From assembly GCA_021234155.1 (NCBI GenBank), contig JAJEKV010000008.1, positions 14,135,410 to 14,199,409 of the forward strand: a DNA stretch of 64,000 nucleotides, given 5' to 3'. Positions 32,871 through 45,103 of this stretch are shown here, one piece after another; position 1 is the first letter of the stretch, and each line of letters starts with the position of its first letter. Under the pieces are notes generated by a model that did not search any database, was not told the DNA's origin, and was given only the letters and a program-made list of their open reading frames with translations. Both the position numbers and the translations under genes were made by a program. The DNA is from Isoetes taiwanensis. Taxonomy: Eukaryota > Streptophyta > Lycopodiopsida > Isoetales > Isoetaceae.

Positions 32871-33149
32871 TGTATTCTAATGTTTTATATTCTTGTTGTA
32901 GTTTAAATTGCTTGCTGAAAGCAATAGGGAAGATTCTTAGGAAGAATCGAGAATCGAAGAGCGCCTTCATCATGCAAGAGAACACCTAGCTTTAATATCT
33001 TGCGTGATCCCCGCATACATTAGGGCTAGGGGCTGCCTTTGTTCTTTGCGCGGTGATAGGTCTAGGAAACTAAGTATTGGTGTCGAAAGAAGAAAAAAGC
33101 CTGAGCTATTCCATATAATTACGAAAGAGACCTTTTAGAGGATATAGAT

Positions 33150-34425
33150 TTTCGGATAAACACTCCTAAGGGCTTGCGAGAGGCGTCTTTGCTTCTATCT
33201 TTGTACTAGGTTTGCCATTAGGGGTGCGAGTGAGTTGTATGAAGTCAAAGATGTGGATTTGACACTTGAGTCTGATGGAGCTTACGGTATGTGCTTTACA
33301 ATGAAAGGACAAGTAAGACTTGGGGAACTACTGGTTATGAGATACGATCCAAGAGCCATTTTAGATCCCGCAATTTGGAGTTTGAAGAAGATTTTTGTTC
33401 TCGACATACAAAGCGGTATGTCGGGCATCTACCGTGAAGGATAATCCTGCGCCAAGACCTTTCTTCCTACGAGGCAATTTCAAATTATAAATCTCGGGTT
33501 AGTATTTTTACGTTTCTATAATTGCGTTCAATTTATTTGGTAATTCTAATGAGTTATTTTGTGTTTGATTTGGTTTTGAAGGGAGGGTTGGGTGTAACAA
33601 CATATCAAAGTGGATTAAGTAATATGGGAGCCTTGATTGATGTGGACATATGCAACAAGAGTGGTCGCGTGTCAAAATGCTTGAGAATGTCAATGGTGGT
33701 GTGCCCCCCCGAGTTGGAAAGCTAATTACTGAGGACATCGTGGGACGAGAATCTTATCGAAGTAAGTTCTATTTGTTTTTGTTTATTTGATTTATAGTTT
33801 ATTTTTCTTGACACGTTGGTTCTTGTATGATCTTTAGGTATGATCGTAGATGGAAATCCAAGTTATCTTTGCTATGAGCATCAACAACAAACCTTACAAT
33901 GATGATGGTAACTACGTTTGTACTCGATGTACTTAATGAGATGATTGAGTAAAAGAAAATACATTGCTTGGTTCGCGTTCGCAAAATGTTTGGTTGAGAA
34001 GTCTTCAGCGTCAGGTATAATTGCAGCTTATAATTGCAGTTTTAATTAGTTGTAGCTTATAACTAGTTGCAGATTATGATTAGCTGCAGGTTCTAATTAG
34101 TTCTTATAAAGGTTCTTCGTTTGACCGGACTGTTTTAACTGAAAAGCAATGCAACATTCCAGTTCTTTGTGCTAATGATGGTGTAGTTGTGACTAACCAT
34201 CGTGCGGCATCAAGTGATGCAATGATATGTGATCAACAAAATGTTGTATACGATGGAAGTGATAAAAGCGATCAAATTCAAGTTTCTGAAGTTAAACCTA
34301 ATGATGATGAAGACAAAGATTTGGTGGATTATTGGGCTTTCGAAGAATTTTTAAAGACAAATCCTCAGCTTGAGAAATATTTTCCTCCCACTGTTGAAGT
34401 GAAGAATGTTGGTAAGTAACTCTAG
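33150..34425 (+). pseudogene. Coding-like remnants of an unknown, possibly transposon, gene
   Basis: Open stretches on the plus strand: 33235-33444 (70 codons, with LTLESDGAYGMCFTMKGQVRL), 33522-33725 (with LGVTTYQSGLSNMGALIDVD and VVCPPELES), and 34189-34419 (acidic, with DDEDKDLVDYWAFEEFLKTNPQLEKYF, ending at a GTAAGT donor). They are in different frames and separated by AT-rich, intron-like sequence. The spacing and residual coding look suggest a decayed multi-exon gene or DNA transposon. A piggyBac-like origin was considered but cannot be supported. Confidence 0.3.
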
Positions 34426-34706
34426 TTTGTATAATTCTAGTGGTTAGTTTAATTCTAATGTGTTTTTAACCTGCAGTGGTCACTCCTTTGTTGGTGCAAC
34501 TTTCAATAAGCTGCCGCGTTTATTCAAGTTCCTCGATTCTAGTGGTGTGCCTTTATTGTTGGAGAGGGAAACAACGGTTCAGCACTTTCTTCATGATATT
34601 TGTTTTGGTTTGAACTTCTAAGAAATTTTTGTCATGTCAAAACTTTATCACGGGAACTTTCGTTATGTTACGTTGATAAGTGTTTTTGTCTAAATTTTCA
34701 AGTGAA

Positions 34707-34816
34707 GCTGTGTATCTTCAAACTTTTATATGTATGTGTATCGGAAATCACTTTTATATGGCTGTGTATCGGAAATCACTTTATATGCTGTGTATCCGGA
34801 AATCACTTTTTATATG
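34707..34816. repeat. Short tandem repeat, about 28-32-bp period
   Basis: Four units of GCTGTGTATC.GGAAATCACTTTTATATG, the first the most diverged. Confidence 0.8.
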
Positions 34817-36220
34817 AAAGCTGTGGAAATTTTATGAAGCGTGTGCAAAGCTGTGTGGTGGGCGCTCTAAGCGGCGCGCCGCCAGAAACCCCTGCCAAAA
34901 TATTACCAAAAAACTTATAGTGGAAACTGGGAATTTCGGGGGGCGAGGGGTTTTTTACTACCTCGGACCCCATCCTTTAATTTCCACGACCCCTTCCTTG
35001 GTATAGGTTGACCTTTACAAGATATTTTGCCTTGAAATTTATGAGCCTTTATGCATGAATAATTCTCAATAGTTTGTATTGTATAATCTCTATGCCCGTT
35101 TATAGGGTGAAGACGGTTTTGGTGATTCCACGACAAAGATATCCCCTTCGCTAAAATCGCCAAAATCGCGCAGCGCTGACTGCGTCTGCCCCTTAACCAT
35201 TTTTTTGCTCAAATCTTTGAGCTTGAATACCTCGATCAATCGACTCCAAATCGATTCGAATCACTTCCATGTGGGTCAGAATGAGACGGATTAGAGGAGG
35301 TCATCCATGCAAACCAAAATCGGTCGGCCTCCGAATTGACCGGTTTCAAAGGGCAAAAATTGCGCTCAAATCTTGATTATTGCATTATTAGCGCGGTTTT
35401 GGTTGAGTGATTAACCCGCGGAATTTTTTGGTGGTGATTAGAAAGGGATATCATTTTGCCGCGAAATCACCAAAACTAGGGTAACTTTATCTTTCCCCCC
35501 CTTCATATATTACTAGGGAGTCACGTAAAAGTGATATTTACACACAATTTGCCATATTTCTCGAACCCATTCAAGTGGACCACTCCCCCGTGCTTTCTTC
35601 ATATACAAGCTTCCTAATTGTTTTAATATATAGGGGAATATGAACTGGCCTACAATTTCAGTTTTGCAACTTGTGGGCTCAACGTATAATAATGGACTTA
35701 AAAAATATTGGAGAGTATCATATTTATTGAACTTCAATATGGAGAACTTGGTGATCCAACATGATTAAGGCTTTAGAAATGAATTTCTACTTATTACATC
35801 TCACCCTGCACATTAATAATGCACTTCAAAGGCATTGCTTAACTCTCACATATGCACTTAAACCGCTTAATTTAGTTCTCACGAGTAGATCTTTTTGAGA
35901 ATGGAATAAACTTGCAAGTTGTGGACAAGACAAAACCATTTAAAACTAGTTATAGTCCCAACATTGCTGGGCATAATTTGGTATCCTATTAATCTTGGAG
36001 ACCTATATAATCCATCGAAACAAACTTGTTGGAAGTATAATCCACTGAAACAAACTTGTTGAAAGCAAATTTTATGTTGTCTTCAATTTGCTTCCCAACT
36101 TAGTTTATTCAGCATACTTTTATTTGCATGTCTTTTAATTTATCAGCAACATAAACATACTTATTAATTAGCACTCCAAGTAATTGCATTTATTGATACA
36201 ACTGAAGAGCCCTCTGGTTT
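34817..36220. other. No gene recognised
   Basis: Intergenic. A minus-strand frame at 35513-35737 has no nameable domain. A small duplication of CCA.TGAAACAAACTTGTTG.AAG lies near 36010-36065. Confidence 0.45.
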
Positions 36221-36302
36221 TCTCCAAGTTTCGGATATGCCATTATGATGGCAACCTTTGGCCGTCTCCAAGTTTGGAATGTGCCATTATGATGGCAACC
36301 CC
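36221..36302. repeat. ~44-bp tandem duplication
   Basis: TCTCCAAGTTT.GGA.ATG followed by CCATTATGATGGCAACC, at 36221 and 36265. Confidence 0.85.
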
Positions 36303-36470
36303 TATATGTTCACTTGGTTTTTCATCCTTAAAAAATGTTGTTAAAGATGTTTTTTTAAGCCATTATTGTATAGTTGCTATACGCACATGCAATAACTATC
36401 TTGACATTGGTTTCGCGCAATATTCCCATTTGTTACATGAACTTGAAGTCATTCTTATTATCCCCATTTG

Positions 36471-36874
36471 TTTTTTTTTTTTTTTTTTTGGAAGGTAAGA
36501 GTCTGTATTTTCTATTGATGAAAAAATTTACATACAGTCATGCCTAAGACAGAAAAGCACCTCCCATGCTTAACTGCTCAGACTTTAATGACATTTACAA
36601 GAAGTAAATTCGATGCAATAGCCTTCTCAACGTCTTCCCTTCATGAAGGGTACTATAAGAGTTAGCTGCCCTCTTCACTACAAGGTAGGTACTAGCAACA
36701 GCTTCCTCAATATCTTCTCCTGCATGATGGTACTATTGGAGACAGACTACTACTTCTCATAGCACTCATGTAATTGCCTTCAAAAAATATTGGTTTAAGA
36801 TAGAAAGTGTCAAGCACATGCCTTGAATGTCATCCAAACCACAATACAACCATGGAGAAGCAATGATCCACTGC
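36471..36874 (-). mobile_element. 404-bp retroposon with poly-A tail and 15-bp target duplication
   Basis: TATTATCCCCATTTG occurs exactly at 36456-36470 and 36875-36889. Between them lies a minus-strand insert ending in a poly-A tail (T run at 36471-36489). There is no coding sequence. The minus-strand start (GCAGTGGATCATTGC) has no clear pol III boxes, so it is either a SINE of unknown head or a 5'-truncated LINE. Confidence 0.9.
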
Positions 36875-36993
36875 TATTATCCCCATTTGTTACATGAACT
36901 TAAAGTCATTCTTATTATCCAGCATGCTTTAACATAATGTGTATTCTCTATGTTAACAATTCAACATTACATTGTATATATTCCTTTAAGGCG

Positions 36994-37781
36994 TGGCTCC
37001 CCAGCTCTGGGTGGTTCATGGCAGTGTTAAGGAGGAGCACCTGGTGCACTCGATGTATGTGGTCCTGCTTCATCCTGAAGTGTTGCCTCCATCGCCAAAG
37101 TGGCCTTTAGTTATCCCTGAGCCTCATCGTAAAGCAGTCTGGCGATGGGTATGGGATAAATTGCTTTATCCTAAGCTATCTATTTTATGTTGGCAAATCA
37201 CTCATAGATGCTTGCGGGTAAACATTGTTGTTCATCGATTTCGTCCAGAAGTCTCTGTGATCTGCCCTCTTTGCATGCAGACGGATGAGACAATTGAGCA
37301 CTGCTTTTTCTTGTGTCACCATGTTCGACTTGCTTGACAGTGGCTTTTGAGTCTTTTCCATTGTGACTTGAATAGTCAGCAGGTTCTATTGTCAGTCTAT
37401 CCTAGTTCTTGGGACAAGTTGGCAAAGAGGGCTTTCCACTTAGTATCTGCATGGATCATCTGGTCCATCTGGAAGAGACAAAATCTCCTCATCTTCAAGG
37501 GACAGGTCTTTTCAGATACGCAAGTGCTTAGCGATGCCCGTAGTCGCATTGTGAAGGCGTACAAGCGTTCTTCCTTAAAGGATGACATAAAAAGTGTCAT
37601 TTGGGAGCAATATCTTCAGATTACAGTTGTGCTCGTGGTGATCTGTGTTCTCTACTTTTCTATGTTATGTATGTGGTGGGTAGTGTTGCTCTAGTGGATA
37701 TTTTCTCCACTGGGTTTTGAGTCCCCCATGTACTCTTTGTATTCTTTTGAGTAATAAAGGTCCACGTTCATCAAAAAAAAA
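36994..37781 (+). mobile_element. 5'-truncated LINE, C-terminal zinc-binding end
   Basis: Flanked by TATTYCTTTAAGGCG (36979-36993 and 37782-37796), a 15-bp target duplication, and ending in a poly-A tail after GAGTAATAAAGG. It encodes the end of LINE ORF2: the zf-RVT domain (KLLYPKLSILCWQITHRCL, CPLCMQTDETIEHCFFLC) and a C-terminal tail to about 37694, with stops at 37336-37338. The same family is present at 45.1-46.15 kb and 55.2-55.6 kb on the minus strand. Confidence 0.92.
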
Positions 37782-37796
37782 TATTTCTTTAAGGCG

Positions 37797-39440
37797 ATTG
37801 ACATTTTATAGTTGAAAAAACATAAATTACACTTCTGAAACAGGACAATGCTGATATAGGTTTACATGTAGCTTTATTCTTTGAAAGACCTACTAATCAA
37901 CATAGTAATCTACTTATGTTATGGAGTACACATAGATCTAGACGAATACATTGCAAGTTTAGAACATTTTTTCTTGTGCCACATCATTGTTCATCTTTGA
38001 CTTTATAAACAGCATAGCAAATTGATACAGCAAGACGTGTTGGTAAGTATCAATTTGAAGATGGGACTGTACGTTTAGAAATAGAAATGGGACTGTTTAG
38101 AATATTTTAATGCATCTTTCTTATCATTCCACTTTCTTCTGTGGGGCATTTTCCTAGAATGCTGTCAAAAGAAATCCTTATTAGTTTTATTGTAATTGGA
38201 CAGAAACATAAAGCTTAGCTTAAAGAGGATCGTGCACATCCAGAATAGAATGGTTACCAGAGAAGCTTAAGTCTGATAGACATTAATCCCTACTCAAAGT
38301 CCTCCAATGCATTTGAGAAAACTCTGCATTGCACGAAATAATCAAAAAGTTAAGAGATTGCCCACATATACAGGATTGAAGGCCCTTAACGCAATAGGAA
38401 AACCAATATTTGTAGGAATCTGCATGATAGTTGAAAAATCTCGGAGTCTCCACATTTGGCCTATAATAGTTATGGGTATGCATAGAACCAAATCCTTGAG
38501 GGATACAAACAAAGTATCTAAGAAGATTACTAGGACATAATATCATGCTATAAGAACTCATCACAAATAGGAAGTTCAGGGGCTAGTCTGCAGGATCACC
38601 CTTGCAAGCCAAATTGCATCAATCTACCACCTGCAAGCCATTTTGCATCCTTCTGGATCATCAATGGGACATGATACATACTAATACTAAAAGTTGAAGA
38701 GCATATATACATCTTTGACAAATGCCATTGGATCCAGTATCTGTATCAAATTGGTTTCAGAAGACCTAAACTACATTTCAAAATAGTGATTCTTGATGGT
38801 AAAAAGGTTGAGCAGAACATGGGAAAGCTTAATGTTAAGAAATAATAGAGGGGAGAGTATATGTAAATAAAAAAATAGATTAATAGCTGATTGCAAAACA
38901 TCCTATTGCCATTGCTTGTCGAATTAGAGCTTGCCTGAACGATTTGTTGCGAATCAGACAGAGAGAAAATTAGTTAAAGTCTTATGGGTTAATGAAACAA
39001 CAATTCTTTGATGAATCTTACTCTGTTGATGTGCCGAATTAAGCCCAGGTGCCATGCAGCATCGCCAAATCTGCTCTAAGGATCTACTTGGTGGGAGCTT
39101 AGTCACCATAAGTCTTGAGAAAAAATGGAGTTAGGCTGCCAAAGCATTCATGCTTTAGAAGATTATGGTAAAGCAGACAAGTCTGGCAGCTGCTGCCTCC
39201 TCCGATCCTCGATCAAGCACAGGGAATCTGAACAACAGGGGCTAATTTTTCCAGATATGGGCTTGGCTATGGCGATGAAGCAAAGCAATGCAGTGCATGC
39301 TCTTGAAGCTTCATGTAACTGCAAAGAAAGTAGAGCAAGAAAAAACTTATGAATTATTACCTAACACTATAAAGGAAGTAGAGCAAGAAAAAACTGAAAA
39401 ATTGTTACTCTCAAGAAGCCGCAGGTCGCATTGGGGCTCT
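37797..39440. other. No gene recognised
   Basis: AT-rich intergenic sequence. Frames at 38283-38564 (both strands) and 39125-39352 have no recognisable domain. Confidence 0.5.
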
Positions 39441-39444
39441 TCTT

Positions 39445-39684
39445 AAATCTGCCTTTCTTTTCCTTGAAATCAGCTACCCTAAATCTGCCTTCCTTTTCCT
39501 TGAAATCGGCTATTCTTAGGGTTTACGTCTTTTTTATTTTTATTTTTTGGATGTCACTTTTTAGCCCTTTTTCTTAACGCGACTTTTTAGCCCTAAAATT
39601 GGATCATGAAATCTCGGCCGTCTAATTTAGGGCGTGGTCCATTTCATGAAATCTCGGCTGTCTAATTTAGGGCGTGGTCCATTA
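39445..39684. repeat. Two adjacent tandem duplications
   Basis: A 36-bp unit with AAATCTGCCTT.CTTTTCCTTG occurs twice (39445-39480 and 39481-39516). A 40-bp unit CATGAAATCTCGGC followed by GTCTAATTTAGGGCG occurs twice (39605-39644 and 39645-39684). Confidence 0.85.
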
Positions 39685-39915
39685 CTTGCACTAAAACATT
39701 ATCATATGAGATGACTAAATGTTTGAAACTAAGTTCACAAACAATTCATTAGATTAGAAGTAGAAAAGAAGGCATTTTTAACGTGATTCACATGAAAGCA
39801 AGAAAGTTGTACTATAACAACAACAAGGCCTTCTAAAACTAGCTTTTTGCAGAAAATCAAGTTATGTCAGAGATGCCATTCGTCTTGCCTACTCTACCAT
39901 GTTTTGAGTGCTCTA

Positions 39916-40042
39916 AGAATAGAATAGAATAGAATAGAATAGAATAGAATAGAATAGAATAGAATAGAATAGAATAGAATAGAATAGAATAGAATAGAAT
40001 AGAATAGAATAGAATAGAATAGAATAGAATAGAATAGAATAG
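39916..40042. repeat. AGAAT microsatellite, about 25 units
   Basis: 127 bp of uninterrupted pentanucleotide repeat. The 66-codon minus-strand frame across it is only the repeat in translation. The perfect array suggests recent expansion. Confidence 0.98.
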
Positions 40043-40994
40043 TGTTTTTAACATCTACTGAAAACCTCAGCTAGCCTACAAGATGTACACACCAGATTTT
40101 ATAGGTCCTGCACCCATTCGCCTTACATTGCATGTCCTTATGAGAATTCAAACCAAGGAGTAAACCAATCAATTGAGCCTCTGTCACTGGAAGAGAAATT
40201 GTTCAACTACCTTGCATACATCTCTCAAGTGCAATTTAACTTCTAAGAATCACGCACTAGAATAGTAAATGCAACTTAAGAGTCGAAGTCATGACGCTCT
40301 CTGCGTAACGTACGATGCTCCAGCGTATATCTCATGGGAAATCCCCCAGACTGCCATATGGGCCGTCTATATACCCCGCTCCTGTGATGGCCAGGGTGCG
40401 AGAAGAGGACATTGAGGTGTCTTGCACACCCGTTTGTTGACGCCCATAGGGGTCAACATAGTTCATCTTTGCAATTTTGATATCTGCTTAGAACACATCA
40501 GTCTATATGTGTAACAAATTTACAAATTTTCATTCCGGGGTAAAACAATGGCTTTTTGAGGTTCAAGATGCAATAGATGTTCCCAAAATTGCTGCTCATA
40601 TTGAAGCAAACAACAAATATGCTAATGTTATTGAACACCAACAGGAGTTCTGAACATATTGAAGTTGTGAACATGTTGGTATTGATAGGACGTCAGTTGT
40701 GCTGAGGATACGTCAAGTTGAGTGTTGAAGGATGCCAAGTTGAGGTAACTATTTGATCACAATTTGGAGTAGCAGTGGTTAATAAAAAATGAGGCTGTAG
40801 ATCCACTTACTGATCCATGTTGAATAGACTTCCTTGATTTCTCTCAATGGCCATGTTTATTTTGCCTTGACATTTCATAGCCTCCCCATGACTCAATTCA
40901 CAAGCATGCCCCTAAGTGAAATTGCTGAATACAACATATCTTTGCCGCTCCAATTCTTGTTTTCTACTCCATCAAAGTCTTGCCCTCAACTGCC
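40043..40994. other. No gene recognised
   Basis: Intergenic. A short protein-like stretch (VQDAIDVPKIAAHIEANNKY) is open on the plus strand near 40545-40655, but nothing supports an exon around it. Confidence 0.4.
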
Positions 40995-40997
40995 GAT

Positions 40998-41166
40998 CGT
41001 CTTATTTAACAACCATGGTCATGCTTGAACCAGCATGAAATAAAAGAAACTCCGTGTATTTTTTCTTTCCATGTGGCTTTAACATGACACGAAAAAAATT
41101 GGTTGTCCACAAAAAGCTCGTGTATTTTTTTTTGTTCAAACATGACCGTGGTTGATAAATAAGACG
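40998..41166. mobile_element. 169-bp MITE with ~33-bp terminal inverted repeats
   Basis: The left end CGTCTTATTTA-CAACCA-GGTCATG-TTGAAC (40998-41030) is repeated in inverted form at 41134-41166 with three mismatches. The centre is AT-rich and non-coding. No clear target duplication was seen outside the ends, so the superfamily is undecided. Confidence 0.75.
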
Positions 41167-42318
41167 CTCGCTCAACCGCTTAACATGTATACACAATGAT
41201 CATATGAATTTGTACATTGTCCACTGCTATCAATCATATGCCCATTCCAAAAAAAAAAGAAAAAAGGAAAAATAGGTTGAGACACTATGACCTTTGGCGA
41301 ATGCAAACATTTTGGGGCACAGTCTCTGTTCATTTCAAATGTATCAGTATTCATATAGATCAATCTCCCTCAAAAAGCTTGATGGGCAACATTATGATCT
41401 GGCCAAAGATAACTTGGGGCAAAGCTCATTTCATCTCAAAAGACATATATATCTGAGACAATCCTATATCTTCCTTAAAAAACCATTGGGAAGCAGTATT
41501 TAGTAAAACCTATAATCCGAATCAATTTCTAAGAGTTTGATTCTGCAATTTCCCATATTTTCCAGGTTTTCCTTCCAAAGGTCGTTTCTCCAAATGATTT
41601 TCTCCCTTAGCCGTGTCTTCCTAGTCTATTGACCTATGCTTTTTTCCTTAGCTCTGTAGAACAATTTGCCAGGACCTTGGAAGAGATCATAATTAGAATT
41701 TGAAGGAATTGCTTACCTTCCAATACGATGGTAGGGCTGAACTATGAACTATGACCTAATTTGTTGCTGAAGCCAAGTATGGCAAAAACGATCACAATAG
41801 CATGCCCGACGCTTGATACGGTGATTCCCAGTGGTGGAGGAAGATCAGAAATACTGGCGGCACCGTTTCCTATGATTCTGGCGATGCCCAAGGATTGGAA
41901 GATAAACAAACGAAAATGACATCAAAAGATGCCCGGCTCCAAGAAGAAATATCAATCTAGTGAGTGGAGTCATCATTTCCAATGAAGTTTAATTCTATTC
42001 TTTGTGCAAACATTGGATTCCAGCTGGTTATAAAATGTTCAGATTGATAGGACATAATTCATTGCATTGTGGAAGGAAATAATTAATTTTGGTGCATATT
42101 TGAGAATATTATTTGGAGCTATTATTATGTAACAAACTTGATAGACTTTGTAATTGAGTACAAATTAGAATTTAAACAGCAAATTCTAAGCAGGTTATTT
42201 CAGATATAAGTACAACATATATCAAATGGATGCAGTATCAAATCGTTCTAAAGAAGTTACCTCTCAATAGAAGGATGTCAAATTGATTGGACACAACAGT
42301 ATTTAAGGTGGAGCAGCT
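41167..42318. other. No gene recognised
   Basis: AT-rich intergenic sequence with no supported coding or transposon ends. Confidence 0.5.
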
Positions 42319-42432
42319 ACAATTTTGTTGGAATGTAATGTGAGCATATCCCTACAAGATTTATTTGGACCATCTACATTTTTGTTGGAATGTAATATGA
42401 GCATATCCTTACAAGATTTATTTGGACCATCT
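42319..42432. repeat. 57-bp tandem duplication
   Basis: ACA.TTTTGTTGGAATGTAAT to TTTATTTGGACCATCT occurs twice (42319-42375 and 42376-42432), differing at a few positions. Confidence 0.9.
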
Positions 42433-42984
42433 ATTGTATTCTGTGATTCTCACATATTGAATGAGAAAAACCCTGCTCTGGTTTGGAAAGTTTTCTTGTA
42501 ATGTAAGCTTAATTTATTAAAAGAAGCCATTGTGCTAAATCTCAATATGAAAAAATTAGATTTTTGGTAGAAGATCATTGCAAGTACAAGTGGTGCATTT
42601 GTAGGGTTATTATATGCACGCAATAGATTGTAAATTCAGGCATGTATAGATAGTGTGAGAGTGTTACATAATCCTTTAAACATTTGTATGCATAGATTTC
42701 TTGTTGCGTCCATCTGGATTTGGACATTGTCTTTGCTATTGTGTTAGTCATATAGACACCACATTTGTTTGGTGTATTGCTACCAAGCTTATGGCTGTTT
42801 AGACTGTTGGTGTATTGCTCCACATACATCAACATTTTTGGCACTCCTAGCGGGACACTTGCAGTGGAGCTGCGTTATAAGGATCCCATGGAAAGAGAAG
42901 GTGAATCAAAGGAGTCTGTACAAATGGCAGACCAGCGTTACCATCATAAGCTGTTAGAAGTTCCAATGCAATTCCGATAGTGCA

Positions 42985-43601
42985 TCCTTACTATATTGAA
43001 GTCACTGTCCCTTCCCCCGCTCCAATTTTTTATGGAACCAAAAACCCTCAAGATTTCATTACCCAATTTGAAGACTGGTTTGAATAATATAGCAGAAAGA
43101 AAGATGGTCCTAAAAGCATTGTCAAATCATTTGGTCAGTGCATGAGAGGAGATGCTAAGCAATGGTACAGTTATCAAGTAAGCTATGGCAGTTGCAATAT
43201 AATTTAGTTCATATTCTCCCTTTATATATTCTCTCTTTTCTTAAATGTCTTCTAAAGATAATAAATTATTCCTTATGTAGGAACAAAACACCAACCCAAT
43301 GCCAAGTATTGTTCCTAAAGAGGATACAGTTGAAATCGTTGAGAAGGATACAAACACCAACCCAATGCCAACTGTTGTTCCTGAAAAAGGTACAATTGAA
43401 ATTGTTGAGGATGATACAATTCTTTTTCCAAAAAGGACTGAGTGGAAGAACAAGAAATTTAGATTACTCCATTCATGTTCTAGAGAAACGTTTGCAGTTG
43501 CAATCATGTGTAATTGCGATCCTTTAGATGCATTGAAGATTTGCCACTTGGAGATGACAATGCCAGGGTTGCTATTCATAGAAAAAATTAGTGGCTATTA
43601 A
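42985..43601 (+). pseudogene. gag-like two-exon remnant
   Basis: The first part reads as a retroviral-type gag segment (PAPIFYGTKNPQDFITQFEDW, then KSFGQCMRGDAKQWY) with one in-frame stop, ending TATCAA|GTAAGC at 43177. A second open stretch begins after TTATGTAG at 43281 and joins in the same frame. It has two 22-residue tandem repeats (NTNPMPSIVPKEDTVEIVEK and NTNPMPTVVPEKGTIEIVED), then FPKRTEWKNKKFRLLHSC, and stops at 43601. The splice-site match and in-frame repeats are unusual for a plain retroelement. It may be a captured gag or a decayed Ty3-type element. There are no LTRs nearby. Confidence 0.45.
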
Positions 43602-44307
43602 TAGCCAAATGGCAATTTTTTAGGGGGTCTAGGCAATTTTTGCGGCAAATTTTATGAAGGGGGATCTCTTTTAAAAAAATAAAAATTAGCCATAGATAAA
43701 AACAAGTATTCCATTATGTTTTCAGAATTAGCCAAACAATTTCCCCCTTTTTTCTTAATGAAAAAGGAGTTCGCCTTTCTTTATATTACAATATTTATAT
43801 ATTAAATCATTAATAGCCAAATAAAACTGAATTCTTATTAAATATTTTTACACATCCCCACCCACCATCATCACTGATAGTAGTTTTTCAAACTATGAAT
43901 TTTTATTACGTATATCACATATGCATCTTCAAAAAGAAATTGTAAGAGATGGCTAATATCCATCTATATGTCTGAGTTGGTTGCATAACAACATCTCCTT
44001 TTCAAGGTTTAGAGGTAAGTGCAATTTGATCACTATATCTAGAGGGTGGTGTTGCATTGAATGTAGTTCAGATTATGGATGTTAAGAAGTATGTTGTGAC
44101 CTTAGTATGTTCAAACTATCATATGTTTCTTGATTGTTGATTATTAGTTGTAATTGTAGTATAGTATGTCTAAAGCTATAGCATTTTTTCTAGTTAGAAA
44201 AAATAGCTAAGTGAAAGCTTAAAGAAATACTTAATTCAAAAGTTTTGCCAAGTCCAAATACATATAAATGTAATGATAATGATAACTTTAGCCAAATCTA
44301 TATCATA
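43602..44307. other. No gene recognised
   Basis: AT-rich, rich in T and A runs. AATAGCCAAA-type words recur several times (43600, 43690, 43730, 43812, 44200, 44290, 44720). Confidence 0.45.
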
Positions 44308-44324
44308 AAATGTTATAAGATTTT

Positions 44325-44699
44325 TTTTTTGAAGAACTGTGTCAGCAATATATTAAAAGAATGATAATGTTACAAAGCAAGTGAGGAGGAAGGAGAACTG
44401 CCCCAAAGAGACAGTGATACCTCGACACTCCACAACAACCGCAACTCCTCTCTTTGTACAAAGCGGCCATCACCATCTACCACACCCAAGAAGTCCCGCC
44501 AAATGGAAAACTTCCGCTCTACTAATCAGGGAACACCAAAAGCTTTGAAATAGCTTGTACCGAGTCGAGAATCCCGAGAGGTCGCGGTGCTGAATCCCCG
44601 AAGATCCCTGGCAGCTTCGGCTTCCAAACCAACCACACCAACCAAACACACACCGGATGCAAGGGCTTTGCGCCGTCTGGCGGCCAAGCACCAGGATAT
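44325..44699 (-). mobile_element. 5'-truncated LINE with 17-bp target duplication
   Basis: AAATGTTATAAGATTTT occurs at 44308-44324 and 44700-44716. The insert is on the minus strand, with a short poly-A tail (T run from 44325) after a GCTGACACAGTTCTTC end. Short frames read as the C-terminal end of a LINE ORF2, including a hydrophobic tail near the stop. It is GC-richer than its surroundings. Confidence 0.8.
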
Positions 44700-45103
44700 A
44701 AATGTTATAAGATTTTGAAAAATAGCCAAACTATTTTTTATGAAAATATATTTTTTCCCTGTTGCTATTACTCAGCTTTTACCTAATTACAGTTCGATGA
44801 GGCAGAGCAATGTGAGCAACAATTGTCGTGTATGCAAAGGCATGGTTGGGATTTCAACTTTGATGAGATGGCCAATAGAACATGTCCTACATCTAAATGG
44901 AAGTATGTTGGTTAGGGTCAATGTAGACAGTGAGTTTGTAGAACATTCTTTTTCGATGTCTCCAGAGAATGTTCTTTCATATGGCTCAATTCTCTTTGAA
45001 GAAAGCAATAAAACAAAAATTGAAGAGAAAAGATGAGGGAGAAATGTTAATACCAAAGAAAAACTTGAAAAAAGCAGAACATATGTGTAACTGTTCAAAT
45101 GAG

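Noticed and set aside
31420-34970. Terminal inverted repeats of one large DNA transposon
   Set aside because: The shared words at the margins are short GC palindromes and do not align over a convincing length; kept only as a hypothesis in the findings.
39916-40042. AGAAT array as the tail of a minus-strand LINE
   Set aside because: The expected LINE 3' end (complement of CCGTGGACG.TAAAAATT) is not next to it on the right; the tail link remains only a resemblance.
39857-40054. 65-codon repetitive protein on the minus strand
   Set aside because: It is only the AGAAT microsatellite in translation.
43241-43579. 112-codon minus-strand frame
   Set aside because: A shadow of the in-frame repeat exon on the plus strand.
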